A stretch of DNA of 64,000 bases. Source: Merluccius polli. Its lineage: Eukaryota; Chordata; Actinopteri; Gadiformes; Merlucciidae. Location: assembly GCA_030340625.1 (NCBI GenBank), contig JAOPHQ010006262.1, positions 15,001 through 79,000 of the forward strand, in the 5' to 3' direction. Every line of letters begins with the position of its first letter. The stretch's first letter is position 1. Shown here in pieces: positions 11,741 to 23,031 of the stretch. Made by a program: the position numbers and the translations under genes. A model generated the notes under the pieces. The model searched no databases. It was not told where the DNA came from and saw only the letters and a list, made by a program, of their open reading frames with translations.

Positions 11741-12296
11741 AAAGGAACTATTAGGAGCTACACCCGTTCACTCCATGAGATTTCTTTAATTTAACAAATC
11801 CTATTGCATGGACTAGATTACAGTGTGGCCAAAGAGTGATTTCCTGTCCTCAAAAGATTGCAAGAAAAAGAGCATCCAATGAGTCATATTTGGTATTTAG
11901 AAAGTCTGATTTGAGAAAACTCGCCCCACATATTTTTATCATCAGATCTTTTTAATTTCATTCTTTTCACCCGAAGCTTACAACTGCGATGACACAGAAC
12001 TGACACAGTCCATCTGAATGAATTCACTTAATTACTCTTCAAAACAACCCAAAAATTACAACTTCTCCACATTGTTCCACAGATCAACGCTCCAGACATC
12101 TCAACAAAGCTGGCCCACATCACTGGCCCAGCAGTACTACACTGTATACACCACCACTCCCCTTCCAACACCCCCACATCCCACAAACCCTCCATCCTGG
12201 CTTCTGATTGGCTCCCACCTCGGTAACCAACCTCGGAGGTCTCTCCCCATTTCTCCTCTACCAAGGGCCAAACAAACAGGGAGAAACAAGCAAAAC

Positions 12297-12299
<3 letters not shown>
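11741..12299. other. Single-copy non-coding stretch
   Basis: No gene recognised. Frames running into the following CA tract are artefacts. Confidence 0.4.

Positions 12300-12350
<51 letters not shown>
12300..12350. repeat. (CA)25 microsatellite
   Basis: Uninterrupted; likely polymorphic. Confidence 0.97.
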
Positions 12351-12352
<2 letters not shown>

Positions 12353-12959
12353 TCTTGAGCCCGCCGCCAGTCCCTGTGACGGACTGCAGTAGCTAGCAGG
12401 TTCCATCAACCTGACAGGCCCGCTTCTTGCAGCAGAAGAGCTAATTGCTGTGGGACCGCGGCTGCCTTCTGCATCCATCACCCTCAGATCCCTCCTGCTC
12501 TGAGGGAGGGACTGCTGCTGGTGCTGGTGGTGCTACTGGTGGTGGTGGTGTTGGAATACCAGGGTGCAGTGAGTTAAGGGAAAGGTGGAGGTTGTGGTGG
12601 GGAGAAAGGAGTAAGGAGATTATTTTTGCCAGGGCTATGGGAGGGCAGACAGATGTGGGAAATGTGTGATTTCCTTTGACGTCCAGAGCCAAATAACTTT
12701 CCAAACAAATGACTGCTGCGGAGTTGAAATCTGCTGTGCACACGGGAAGCATTTGGAGCGGGCCAAGGCGGTCGATGCAAACCGTTGTTGAAGTTACAGC
12801 CTCTGTACGCTCTGGACAGCAATGTTTATCTGCCAATGACACACAACTATTTTCATGATTGGCCCCAATGGAGTACTTGTATCCATAATTAGAGAAGAAG
12901 ATTACAATAGTACTTCATCCTTTAACAGATTTTTTCATCCAAAATGAGTGAATTTCTAT
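12351..12959. other. Single-copy stretch with imperfect TGG/TGC triplets
   Basis: 12510-12553 is an imperfect CTGGTGGTG tract. The 133-codon minus-strand frame over it is proline/alanine-rich low complexity with no domain. Confidence 0.4.
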
Positions 12960-13035
12960 TCTAGATCCAGTACATTCATGAGCAAGGTAGGGGTTACGCA
13001 TCTTGACATCTTTAGGCATCCAGGCATCTTGACAC
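12960..13035 (-). repeat. Possible SINE fragment
   Basis: 'gtacattcatgagcaaggta' and 'ggggttacgcatcttg' resemble the central part of the local SINE family ('...gtcattaaggagcaggtagg...ttaggcatcttgctcaag'). No promoter boxes or tail remain. Confidence 0.35.
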
Positions 13036-13446
13036 TGTTCTTTCAGATTCGAACATTAAAAGAAACATCTGCTAGATTCACACTCTTACAATGCATTACA
13101 GTGCATGTTTAAATAAACTAAACACTGCATAAATAGAATGTTCTTCAGTTTTTGTACCATGCTAATAGGAAAAAGCTCAGGAAAGTTCGCAAGAAAAGCA
13201 AGCCGTGAATGAAACTTTCTGCAGAGTAAATACAATGGTAACATAGTTGACAGCTTTGGAGGACCAGCGGTATTCTCCAACCAGGACCTGCCAACCACAC
13301 AACCCAAGTGTACAAAAACAGAGGGGTGAGGGTGGTGGATGGAGAGGAACAGGCTGTTCTGGTGACTCTAGTACTCCAGAAGCAAGCGGAGGCGTGGAGG
13401 AGGGGGGAAAGTTGGCAGTGAAGGAGAAACTGCAGAAGAAATGACA

Positions 13447-13530
13447 GTGTGTGCGTGTGTGCATGTGTGTGTGTTTGAGCAAGAGAGAGCGCGAGAGAAT
13501 GAACGAGAGAGAGCGAGAGAGAGAGAGAGG
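13447..13530. repeat. GT- and GA-rich simple repeats
   Basis: Interrupted GT tract followed by an interrupted GA tract. Confidence 0.85.
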
Positions 13531-13554
13531 CAGAGAATGACAAATGAGAGTAAG

Positions 13555-13698
13555 ATTTAAATCCACTTCTTGTGTGGCATCGTCGGTTCTAACCACTACA
13601 TCCAGAGTGCGGACATGTTTGGAGTGCTGCGCTGGACGTAAACAACCAAGGAGGTACTGGTAAAAACCGACGAGGCAACACAAGAAGTGGATTTAAAT
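13555..13698. repeat. 144-bp palindromic element with 34-bp arms
   Basis: Arms 13555-13588 and 13665-13698 match at 32 of 34 positions when one is reverse-complemented. Each begins with the self-complementary octamer atttaaat. The loop is 76 bp. It looks like a miniature fold-back element, but no flanking duplication is clear. A structured transcript is an alternative. Confidence 0.85.
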
Positions 13699-14424
13699 GT
13701 TTGTTTTGCAGCGTATCAACAAAGTATCATATCGTTTTTCATGAGGACACAAGCGTCGGTACAGTGGGATTTTTTGAACAAACATTTTCAATATTTATGA
13801 TTCGTACTCAAAATTTGGTGCATGCACAATAAGTCACTTAACTTTTACATATATGCATTTTGGATATTTTTAGACTGGTTGTCAGAGGCTTTAACAAAGA
13901 GTAAGCTCGTCAAGCTGAGAGTTGTTGAAATCTGTATCTGTAAATGTCAATCAAACTTTTACATTAGATTACATGTCTATGTGAATCTAATCTATAGACA
14001 TTTTAAATATGGAAAGTAAAAAGTACTCAGATTATTTAGGTTTTCATAAAATGCCCCATCTAAGACTAAAATGGTCTTAGATCAATCTCAAAATGTGTTA
14101 AAATTGAGCTTTTACACAACAATATTAACAAAAACATCTTCCAGGGGAGAATCCCCCGAACCCCCTATATCGGTCCGCGCTCACAAAAGTTTTCCTATTT
14201 CATCCTATTTCAAGACAGCCAGGCAATAAATCGGACACTGATATTTAATGGATGTGCGTATAGCAGCCAATATAGTGTTGCAATATGCAGTAAAAAAAAA
14301 TGGACCTCCCTAATTTCTAAATCCTGGCTAAAGCCCTGAGTGTGTTCTCCATCTTTGTGGAAGGAGCCCACGCACCAGCCTGTGTGTGTTCAGACCCAGC
14401 GTGTGGCATGTGCCTATTAGACGA
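13699..14424. other. AT-rich non-coding stretch
   Basis: No gene recognised. Confidence 0.4.
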
Positions 14425-14612
14425 GACCACCCACCCACTCCACCACCTCCTCCAGCTCCGCCACCTCCTCCTTCAGCTCCACCACCTCCTCCTCCAGCTT
14501 CTCCACCACCTTATCCTCCAGCTCCTCCACCACTAGCTCCACCATCACCTCCCACCCCATACCACCACTCCCACTACCCATCTACCACCACTACCACTAC
14601 TACCACCGACAC
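14425..14612. repeat. Imperfect CCT/CCA trinucleotide repeat
   Basis: Degenerate CCACCTCCT/CAGCTC units give proline-rich or leucine/histidine-rich frames depending on phase. No flanking coding sequence was found. Confidence 0.85.
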
Positions 14613-15062
14613 AAAATAAGACCTGCAGCAGCAAAAGCTACTCTCTCCACACTCTCAATCTCCATGGAAACCAAACCAGTGCCAATCCCAATCACAGCTA
14701 CCCCGGCTCTTTACCCTAGGCTTCACTGCCACTCACACCAGCAGAGAGGAAATATGTGTTTTCTAGTCTGGACCCTGCGTGACACAGAGTCGCCAGAAGG
14801 AACATACTTTAAGAGAGGAGGAGAGAGAGACTCCCGCTTGGCGTTCGCAGAACAACGACCGTCTGCCAGAGTACTGGGCTGATATGAACACAGTGCCATG
14901 GATTAAAAGTCAACGCAATGCCATTTCTATATGGTACGACGATACAGTGTTGTACTTTGGGTTGGAATTGGAGTCGTGAAAAAAAGTATACAATCATTCA
15001 TTAATGTATTTGAACTGTTGTTGTTGTTGTTGTTGACATGTGTCTTAAAGGACAATACCGGT
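14613..15062. other. Single-copy stretch with short (GTT)n
   Basis: (GTT)7 at about 15015-15035. No gene recognised. Confidence 0.4.
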
Positions 15063-16053
15063 CAGGGCCCGGTTTCTCGATAACGGCAGATCCACGCTCG
15101 TACGATCCTTCTTACGAATCATCTTTCGAACGATCGTTATTTTTTTCTGTGCGTTTCCCGAAACTCCTCTTAACATGAACGCGCGTGCACAGATCTAACG
15201 ATCGATCGTAGCCTTGTACCTGTCTACTGACACGGTGCTGAAATACATATTATACCATGGTCTGGGTGAATACTCGATTCTGATTGGCTGGAGGGTGTAG
15301 GTTAAAAAGTACACCTAGGAAAGACGTTGACGCTATGAAGACGCTATGGCCACGTTGCTTGGCAACGCCTGCATACGAGAGATATTAAATAGTCCGCTCG
15401 ACTTGTACATTTTTTTTTTTAAACTCACGATTTTAACTCTAAAACACATTAAAGTATTATTAATTGATTAAATATTTCTTTCTTTCGTAAGTGACCATGG
15501 TATAAGCGGGATAATGCACTTCGAGGTGTCCATTAACAGAACCGCGTCGTCCATTCATTTCTGTTAATATTTAATCAATTAATAATACTTTAATGTGTTT
15601 TAGAGTTAAAATCGTGAGGTTTTTTTTATTTTTATAAGTCGAGTGGACTATTTAATATCTCCCGTATGCAGGCGTTGCCAAGCAACGTGGCCATAGCGTC
15701 TTCATAGCGTCAACGTCTTTCCTAGGTGTACATCAAAGATAAGATTATAGAGCTCCGCTCTATAATCTTCAGCCAATCAGAATCGAGTATTCACCCAGAC
15801 CATGGTATGACAGACTAAGCTATATAGCCTATCGTAACTTTAGCGTCACCAGCTGGACATTCAGTGGTATTGGATGTGTTAAGACGCTCGTAGCGCTACG
15901 AGGAAAGCTGGAGCTCTCGTTAGCTACGAGCGTCTTAACGACGGTCGTTACGCAACGATGCTTTGGGGAAACAGAGTGAAAACTGTCTGATGGTCGTACG
16001 ACGAACTTAACGAACCACTTAGGCTAACGACGCTTTCGGGAAACTGGGCCCTG
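15063..16053. mobile_element. Terminally inverted DNA element carrying a nested fold-back
   Basis: The left end CAGGGCCCGGTTTCTCG matches the reverse complement of the right end, CAGGGCCCAGTTTCCCG (15 of 17). Both ends continue into sequence rich in CGTACGA/CGATCG/ACGACG motifs. At 15876-15941 'gttaagacgctcgtagc' is followed by its exact inverse 'gctacgagcgtcttaac'. No matching target duplication was found immediately outside. The superfamily is undetermined and no transposase is present. Confidence 0.65.
15253..15807. mobile_element. Long fold-back (palindromic) element, ~224-bp arms
   Basis: The left arm (15253-15476) pairs with the right arm (15566-15807) with high identity. Tips begin TACCATGGTCTGGGTGAATA. 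The spacer is about 89 bp. The right arm carries an extra perfect hairpin, 'aagattatagagc' with its inverse 'gctctataatctt' (about 15741-15770), absent from the left arm. No coding capacity. Probably inserted into, or part of, the enclosing 15063-16053 element. Target duplication unclear. Confidence 0.8.
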
Positions 16054-16427
16054 GGCAATCAAACCATTGTTACCATCTCTCCTGGCTTCACTCAAAGATC
16101 CGTTACCAATATAATTTGTCAAAATCACTCGTTGTTGTGCCGATTCTGCTGAAGAGCATTTTGTGTGAACGCGCCTGCCACAAATGTAAACAATAGCAAT
16201 CTAGCATTTTGGTCTTTGTGAAAAGACATTTTGTAAAGTACTTGTATGGCGATTCATTGTTATGTTGTCCACAAACTCCATCCTGTCTGACGCACATTGA
16301 TTCCAAAAGAAGAAAGTGCTATATTGCCATAGTTTACATTTGTAGCAGGCGTGGGCACCCTAAATGCTCTCTGGCAGAATCGGTACAAGGAAGTCATTTT
16401 GAAAAATGATATTGGTAACTGATTGTA
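16054..16427. other. Single-copy non-coding stretch
   Basis: Direct and inverted shared words ('aaaatgctct', 'agcggcaggcg'-like) occur between 16130 and 16400, but no element ends can be defined. Confidence 0.3.
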
Positions 16428-16555
16428 GTGTGTGTGGTTGATAGCTGGTCTGCAGCCTCACCTGGCCTGAGTCAGACTGATTAGACTCTGGCTGGGTGGG
16501 GCTGCACACCTGTGGTGCAGAGCAATCACGGCACCCAACTGTCAACACACATACG
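16428..16555 (+). repeat. Partial LTR, same family as 29470-29782
   Basis: About 16443-16538 is nearly identical to 29500-29597, including 'cctcacctggcctgagtcag' and 'ggggctgcacacctgtggtg'. The LTR's 5' tip and all sequence after 'caacacaca' are missing or diverged. Confidence 0.75.
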
Positions 16556-16741
16556 TACGGGTAGAAAGCTTTGACTGGTGTATACCAACTGGTGTGAGTT
16601 GGTAAATTGGTGTATACCAACTCTACCTGTTTTTTGTGTGTCAAAGTTTGATGGTGTTGGAGGAGGTACAATGGTTTGATCACCCAGACTGGTATTGTCG
16701 GTTAACAATTGGTTTCCGTTATCGATGTGGTAATGTGGTTA

Positions 16742-17045
16742 TGACCATACCACATCTTACCATAGACCGACCATACTATACCAAACCATGGCTTACCATA
16801 TCACACCACTCTAGACTACAACATACGGTATCCTTAACCATCTCACACTATACTATACCATGCCACACCCCACCATATACTGTAACCCAACCAACCATAT
16901 TACACTATATTAATACCACATCATACTATACTTTACCATAGTATACCATACACCACACTATACCCTACCATATAATGTATCCTTACCAAACCATACCACA
17001 CTATACCACACCATACTGTATCCCTACCAAACCATATCATACCAT
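16742..17045. repeat. Degenerate ACCATA-type minisatellite
   Basis: Repeated 'ccataccacactatacca'-like words. The last ~120 bp hold a longer unit beginning 'tatcc(t/c)taccaaaccata' that occurs at least twice. Confidence 0.8.
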
Positions 17046-17293
17046 ATTCTCTAATCTAATCGGAGTGAATACTAAAACAACTTCACAACTTTGTGAATAA
17101 ACCATTGGACTGCAGTGATATAATTTCTGCCTTATCAATAAATGACACGATGTGCACGTCAGAGCCATGTTGTACACGCAGGGCATTAAGAGTTAAATAA
17201 ATGAGGTGCTAGGCCATTGTTAGTGTTGCATAATGCATTCTTCTGCTCTATGCGTTACTTACTGCACACACATCTGCACTGACGGATAGTCCT
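17046..17293. other. Single-copy non-coding stretch
   Basis: No feature recognised. Confidence 0.35.
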
Positions 17294-17326
17294 ACACACA
17301 CGCACACACACACATGCACCCACACT

Positions 17327-17362
<36 letters not shown>
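17294..17362. repeat. (CA)n microsatellite
   Basis: Interrupted in its first half, pure CA from about 17330. Confidence 0.92.
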
Positions 17363-17370
<8 letters not shown>

Positions 17371-17625
17371 TGTATTTACATATTAATGCAGAAACATCCG
17401 TACGGGAGAGAAAAGTATAATTTATGAGGATACATAATTTGATGGACACCAATATTTCATGGACAAGTCACTCCGCCCTTAGGATGCGATTTAATGCAGG
17501 CACACACTCTCATGCTCCTAAATCACTTGCTAGCCCTTCCTATCCCTCTCTCTCTCCGTCTCTCTCTCCCCTTCCGGTACTGCTTGTATAGAGATTTTGT
17601 TCAAAAATGTCTGTTTTAGACCCCC

Positions 17626-17629
17626 TACA

Positions 17630-17663
<34 letters not shown>
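17626..17663. repeat. (CA)n microsatellite
   Basis: One TACA interruption, then a pure CA run. Confidence 0.92.
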
Positions 17664-17671
<8 letters not shown>

Positions 17672-17941
17672 CACCATTTAGTAGCTTCAATAGTAAATAT
17701 ATGAACATAATGCTGGCTGACATAGAGATCAGTGTTTTAGTTTAGAGACAGTATGCATCACATCACGGTAAAGAGATCCTTTATTAAGCATAATCTATAG
17801 TCTAATATAGCCAAATATAGCATAATATAGCTAAAATCACTATTCCTAATAGTAATCATATAACTGCAATAATGTGGGCTGAGACACAAAGAGAGAGACG
17901 GTTCTTCTAGAATATTATTGATGATTCTTTTTGATTCTTTA

Positions 17942-17984
17942 TGGTCTTTTTGTTTTATGATTTCATCATAAAACAAAAAGACCA
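17942..17984. repeat. Perfect 20-bp inverted repeat, 3-nt loop
   Basis: 17942-17961 (tggtctttttgttttatgat) is the exact reverse complement of 17965-17984. The loop is ttc. It looks like an rho-independent terminator on paper, but this is vertebrate DNA and no gene precedes it. Confidence 0.92.
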
Positions 17985-18546
17985 CAGGCCAACAATCAAG
18001 ACGTTGCTGTTCATTGGTCGAAAACTGCACGCGCTCCGTGTAGATTTTAAACCACTCCCACTCGCCCCTGCGTCCCTTTCTGGCGGCATTCCAATAGTCA
18101 ATCTTTAGCGATTCGATTGCCTTCGCTTCATAAATCTTCAAATGTTCTGCTCGACTGCCATTGAACCCACTGATCCAATAAAGACAGAGAAGCAGCTTAA
18201 AATGCCCACCGAAGCTGCTTCAGACCAAGGATACATTAATGTAAGACAGGAAGACAGGATTTTCCGACTATAATGGCTTTTAATGGCGCTGAAGCAGCTC
18301 AGCTCTCTCATTTCCATACTCCTTTCCTTCTGCTTGACTGCTATTGCTTGCCTCCTCGAAGGTACAGTGAACATGCGATGAGAAAGGAAGGAAATCCTTT
18401 TGTGATACAACCACACTCTCTCTCCTTTCCCTGAAGCGAGAGCCCATTCAGGACCATGGACAGAGGCAGAAATACAAGTCCTTTTCATGGCTGCGACAAA
18501 CCCTTTCCTCATAAAAAAACACCACTATTCTCACCCCTCTCACACT
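17985..18546. other. Single-copy non-coding stretch
   Basis: Two minus-strand frames of 124-127 codons cross this region without any recognisable domain or coding bias. Confidence 0.4.
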
Positions 18547-18550
18547 CCCC

Positions 18551-18581
<31 letters not shown>
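18547..18581. repeat. C homopolymer run followed by (CA)n
   Basis: About 21 consecutive C residues, then about seven CA units. Confidence 0.95.
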
Positions 18582-18639
18582 CCCACTACCCTCCCTTTCA
18601 CCCCTCCCTACATTTGACTTAATCACTCTCTTTTTTATC

Positions 18640-18920
18640 GCACAATGAGATGTGTTTGGCTCCTCGGCAGTCACTTCATTAAAGCTCTATTCAGGGCTGG
18701 GATGAAGGGCCGCTAGTGAAGCATTTTGGCTTCCCTGGCCGTGATTCAATCAAACCAGATGTCACAGGGCAACAAAAAGCAAGGCGTCCTGCGGCTTCAT
18801 CTGATTCTGTTAATTAATCGATTTCACCCGCAGCTTATCCTATCATCTCACTAATGGAACATATTTTAACATCAATTATGAACTTTTGCTGCCGGGTTGC
18901 ACGCTGAATGTCAATTTTGC
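18640..18920. other. Candidate conserved non-coding element
   Basis: Complex, repeat-free sequence between two low-complexity tracts. It has homeodomain-type motifs (GTTAATTAATCGAT at about 18810), an ATTCAATCAAACCAGATG word and no long reading frame. This resembles developmental enhancer DNA, but conservation cannot be assessed from one sequence. Confidence 0.25.
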
Positions 18921-19000
18921 CTAGGCATGCTCCTCTCAATAACCGCTACCTTGAAAACCTTTTCTGCCTTTTTTACTTCTCGTCACCCCTCTTACCTTTC

Positions 19001-19165
19001 TGCCTTCTTTCCTTCCTTCATTCATGTTTTCTATCTGTCCATCCATCTTTCTTCCTGCCTCCCTCCCAGTCTCCGTTTCCTTTTCCTTTCATCCTTCCTT
19101 TACGTCTCCCTCCCTCCCTTCCTTAATTGCTTCCATCCTTTCCTACTTCCTCTCTCCTCCTCTCT
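19001..19165. repeat. CCTT/CCTC pyrimidine-rich tract
   Basis: Imperfect TTCC/CTCC repeats. The Ser/Leu/Phe-rich frames over it are not genes. Confidence 0.8.
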
Positions 19166-19312
19166 TTCCTCCTCCTACTGGAGGGACAAGATAAGGGCCA
19201 GTGACTTGTGCTGCGTCTGTATCTGGTGTTATCGCTGCTCGACTGATCTAAACACTAAATAAACCGCCGGCTTTTAGCCGATGTAATCACCAAGATGTAG
19301 CGCACCCACCAA

Positions 19313-19390
19313 GCTCTAGATAGCTATAGCGCTAGATAGCTATAGCACTGGATAACTATAGTGCTAGATAGCTATAGTGCTACATATCAG
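19313..19390. repeat. Short minisatellite, ~18-bp unit
   Basis: Four or so tandem copies of a GCTAGATAGCTATAG(C/T)-type unit. Confidence 0.85.
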
Positions 19391-19404
19391 CTGCCAGATG
19401 TGTA

Positions 19405-19630
19405 GTGACACCAATGAAGATTATTTTTTATAATAATCATTAATTGCATTCATAGCGTTTCTTAAGTCACCCAGAAAGATGTGCGGCACACCTCATCCAC
19501 TGTCAGCATGTAACACCCACATGGGTGATGCACGGCTGCCAGTTTGCACTCACACATTGGCTATCACAGTGGAGGAATTAAACCATCCAATTAGAGAACC
19601 ACAGACGATCAGGTGGTCATGTTGTTATAT
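19405..19630 (-). repeat. Diverged LINE 3'-end repeat, related to 33507-33912
   Basis: It shares in order: an A/T-rich tail then 'cattcatagcgtttc' (compare 'catttatatagcgctttt'), 'cacctcatcc', 'gaattaaac(c/t)atccaatta' and a 'gatcaggtggtcatg' block (compare 'gattaggtggccatg'). Read on the minus strand it is the 3' untranslated end of a non-LTR element. Confidence 0.65.
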
Positions 19631-20133
19631 TTACATTTCTTAATTCTGTCGAAGATCTGCCAGAGGGAGACAGCTCCAAGTGGAGAATCAGAGAACCGCA
19701 GCTACAGTAAAGCCCTCTGTCTGCTTCAGGCCCTTTAACTCTTTTCTAGTTTGTAGGAGAGTATAGCAGTTTTCTTTTATGTATTATGGGGAACTTTCTG
19801 TGGCCTATATTGACTTAATGCTCATGAAACACTTAACCAAACATGAACTAAAAGTGTTTAGCTCAAATTAAACACTTAAGTTTAATTCTTTTATTATTTT
19901 TGTTGAATTATATTTGTTACTTTTATTATTATTAATATTATTAGTAAGTAAGTAAGTCATTAAGTTAGTCATTTCATAGTAACAACTTCCTGAAATAATA
20001 TGTTATCATGACATTTAAACAATCATGCACAACTCATGCATTCATTCATCAAATGATAAATGAATCAATACAACCTCATTATGTTACGTTTTAACCTCAT
20101 CTCTCTTGGCCTTGATTGGCTGATGGGAGGGAG
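19631..20133. other. AT-rich non-coding stretch
   Basis: No feature recognised. Short AGTA repeats near 19945. Confidence 0.35.
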
Positions 20134-20360
20134 GTGTGTGTGTGTGTATGGGGGGGGTGATTAAAAGACCCAAACCATTTAGCAATCAAGCAAGCAACTC
20201 CATTATCATCCGCCCCCCTCCCCACACACACACACACACACACACACTTAATATTCCCTCCCATCCTGGCATTCAGAGTCGTGATTGAGAGCTTGTGTGC
20301 GCCCGTGTTAATTGTTCTGTAAACATCGGAGCAGAGGGTGAGAAAGAGAGACAGACAGAC

Positions 20361-20397
<37 letters not shown>

Positions 20398-20430
20398 CAG
20401 AGGCAGAGACAGAGACAGAGACAGAGATCT
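20134..20430. repeat. Cluster of GT, CA, GACA and GA simple repeats
   Basis: (GT)n 20134-20148, (CA)n 20224-20247, GACA and (GA)n 20349-20395, then GAGACA units to 20430. Confidence 0.9.
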
Positions 20431-20509
20431 AGGTAGCCGGACACCTCAAACCAATGCCACCCCTCCCTCCACCACCCATCTCTCCGGCTCAGCTTTCTTC
20501 TTTCCACAG

Positions 20510-20650
20510 GCCCCGGCTTTCTTTAATGTACTTAATTATCACAGCAGAAATGTTAATTGGATTTCATTATGTATAATTTATGTAGTTTCAGCTGAGGGAA
20601 TTTTTAATATGCAGCTAATGTGAGTGGCATCAGTGGGACCTGGTGGTGGT
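20510..20650. other. Candidate conserved non-coding element
   Basis: AT-rich, complex sequence with several homeodomain-like cores (TTAATTATC, GTTAATTGGATT, TAATATGCAGCTAAT). No coding potential. Conservation untested. Confidence 0.25.
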
Positions 20651-21794
20651 GATTGTGTGGGCGCGTTTGACAGAGTGTTCTGTCAATTAGGACAGGAGGA
20701 TGATGGACAGCTACTGGGTCTAAACCACTCTGCTTGCTCCGTACAAGAGATTCCCCAACGACACCCTGTGTTCTATCAAGCTGCTGCAGGTAAGATGTGA
20801 GAGGTGTGAAGAGAGAGAGCAGAGAAGAGCACAAGAGAGCAAGAGTTTGAAAATAAACAACCCCTCTGTTTCCTCCATCCCTACGTTTCTCCACCATTGA
20901 GAAGCACACACGCATGTGGTGGAGCTATGATAATGGCGTGGCAAGATAGATTCACCGAACCAACCAGAGAAGAGAGGCCCTGATTGATCAGATATCAGCC
21001 AGGAATGGTAAAAAATCTGACAAGAGGCAGGCGCAGTCAACTGGAACGGATATTGAGTATTTCACCCACTAGTAGCTGACAGATGGCTATGGCATTTCTA
21101 ACAAATTAAACTCAAACAATAGATCTTAAATCTTACCTACAGCAACTGAGGTAAGATTTAGTTGATCACAATATGAACAACTATCAAAAAAGATTGGCAT
21201 GTATGGTCTACAAGTGTTCATGTCAGAATAACACATGAGCCTAATATGTGTTCAATATGTGTACTTCATATGTTTTAGTCAATGTTTTTTTTTTTTTTTG
21301 GTAAAAGGAAACCAATAAGAAAAGGACCTCTGGGTTCTGAGATGAGTCAATTATTCAATCAATCAATAAATAATTACATAGAAATGTAGTTAATTCTGAT
21401 TCATGTTATTTGCTGTTTGTTCATCTTTACAAATTTTGCATGTTTTTGCGATAAAACTACATGGAAATCTTATTTTCCAACAAAGCAACATTTATTAGTC
21501 AATTACTGAGTGTATTCCCAAAACACAAAGTAGTTCCTTAAATGGAGATGTGAATGTAATGTAAAATTCTCCATAAAATCACCTGTAAATGTGTTTTGCT
21601 AACAACAACAAATGTGATGAATAAATGAAAAAATGGATACATCTTTGATTTGGTATGATGACAGACCTCAAAAAACAAAGGTTGCAAGAAAGATGAGAAT
21701 AATAGATCGAAAAGTATGGTATGTAAACATGGTTTTCAAATCAAATTAAACAAAAAAAAAAAGTTGTATAAAACCAAATTAAACACACGAGACG
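20651..21794. other. Single-copy non-coding stretch
   Basis: Contains a small hairpin with 12-bp arms (21127-21138 with 21149-21160) and a T run (21287-21299). No gene recognised. Confidence 0.4.
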
Positions 21795-21836
21795 TTAGAT
21801 GGCTAGAAAGCTTATATAGGCTTTCTAGCCATCTAA
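21795..21836. repeat. Perfect 17-bp inverted repeat, 8-nt loop
   Basis: ttagatggctagaaagc at 21795-21811 is exactly inverted at 21820-21836. Confidence 0.92.
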
Positions 21837-22844
21837 TGTTGCTAACGTGTAGCCATCAGCATACAATAGTCTGATTTAGTTTAATATCAGTTTGAGGCTT
21901 ACAAAAAAGGAGTGCCAAATTTATCAAAAGCTGAACGGGAAAAATATGGCAGCAAATCTATCAAACCATTCCAAATTATATAAAACTCTTTTTCCTCTCG
22001 AAAAGAGCCCTGGCATCTCAATCAGCCAAGGACCAAACGGGAGATAATGGAAAAGAGAGGGATATATAAATGGGCCTTTTTTAAACAGCGGCTGTTCAAC
22101 CATGAACGTCTTTCAGTTAATTATACTGCTCCAATTTAAAATATGGAGTGGATCATCGGAACGATATTCATAGACGACTATCATGATTATCTATCATCAA
22201 GCAATGCCTATTGTCATGTTGCAGAGTCAACGGTTGTCAAAGAGGAGTCTTCAGAGCACATGAGACTCAAAGCCCTAAAGACGGAAACGACTGTGGGCTT
22301 TTCATATTGGAGCCGCCAAACGTGTTACAAAATCACAAGAAACTTTGCTTTTATTAGAATGGTGTTTATATTTTAATTAGAAAAAACATTGACGTCTTTT
22401 GCGGCTGTTTATTGGAGTTCTAGTTGTTAAAAAAAGAAATCTGTTTTTAATTGAATCCTAATTGATTATTATCTTAATTTGATTTTGCTGACGACATTCG
22501 TTCAAAAGAGGTTAAGGATATAAAAGTGTATTACTTTACAATTTCAAACTTAAGATAAGATGGCAACTAAACTTTTAATGAATGAACGCATCTGCCAATC
22601 ATCTGATACATTTCAATTTCCTCACCTCTCACATCCCCACTAATTTGCCTCATAATCCATTGCTGGCAAATATGAGTGATGACAATACATTGTTCATAAG
22701 TACAAATGGTTGATATCAGTGCAGATAGTCTAGCTGCGGGTAGCAGCCATATATAACACTGCAAACAAATCACAAATCAGTGTCACAAGATGCCTTCCTG
22801 ATTTGTTCGTCTCAATCATCTCACCTTAGGTCAAGGTCACTAAC
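21837..22844. other. AT-rich non-coding stretch
   Basis: No gene or element recognised. The 77-codon frame at 22143-22376 has no domain. Confidence 0.35.
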
Positions 22845-23031
22845 TATTTAGTAATTAGCAGATGTTTTCATCCAAATCATGTTAGTGGTTTCAGATACAT
22901 GTCATTAAGGAGTGAGAGGTTAGGCATCTTGCTCAAGAATGCATAAAGGTAGGCTGCAAACACAGGGGATCGAACCCAGTACCTTTCAGCTGGGAGTAAA
23001 CCAACCTAGCCACGACGCTATCCTGTCCCTA
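22845..23031 (-). repeat. tRNA-derived SINE
   Basis: Minus strand: 'ggttcgatcccc' B box (about 22966-22977), 'cttgagcaagatgcctaac' core, and a 3' tail ending 'ctaattactaaata'. This is the most complete minus-strand member here. The tRNA-like head near 23031 has decayed. Confidence 0.75.

Noticed and set aside
13555..13698. microRNA precursor
   Set aside because: The loop of 76 nt and the arm layout do not fit a typical pre-miRNA, and a miniature inverted element is simpler.
15063..16053. hAT element by its CAGGG tip
   Set aside because: The 8-bp flanks ataccggt and ggcaatca do not match, so superfamily was left open.
17942..17984. Rho-independent terminator
   Set aside because: The window is vertebrate DNA and no gene lies upstream.
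20097..20507. 136-codon minus-strand frame with Leu/Ser/Cys runs
   Set aside because: Translation of GA/CA microsatellites.
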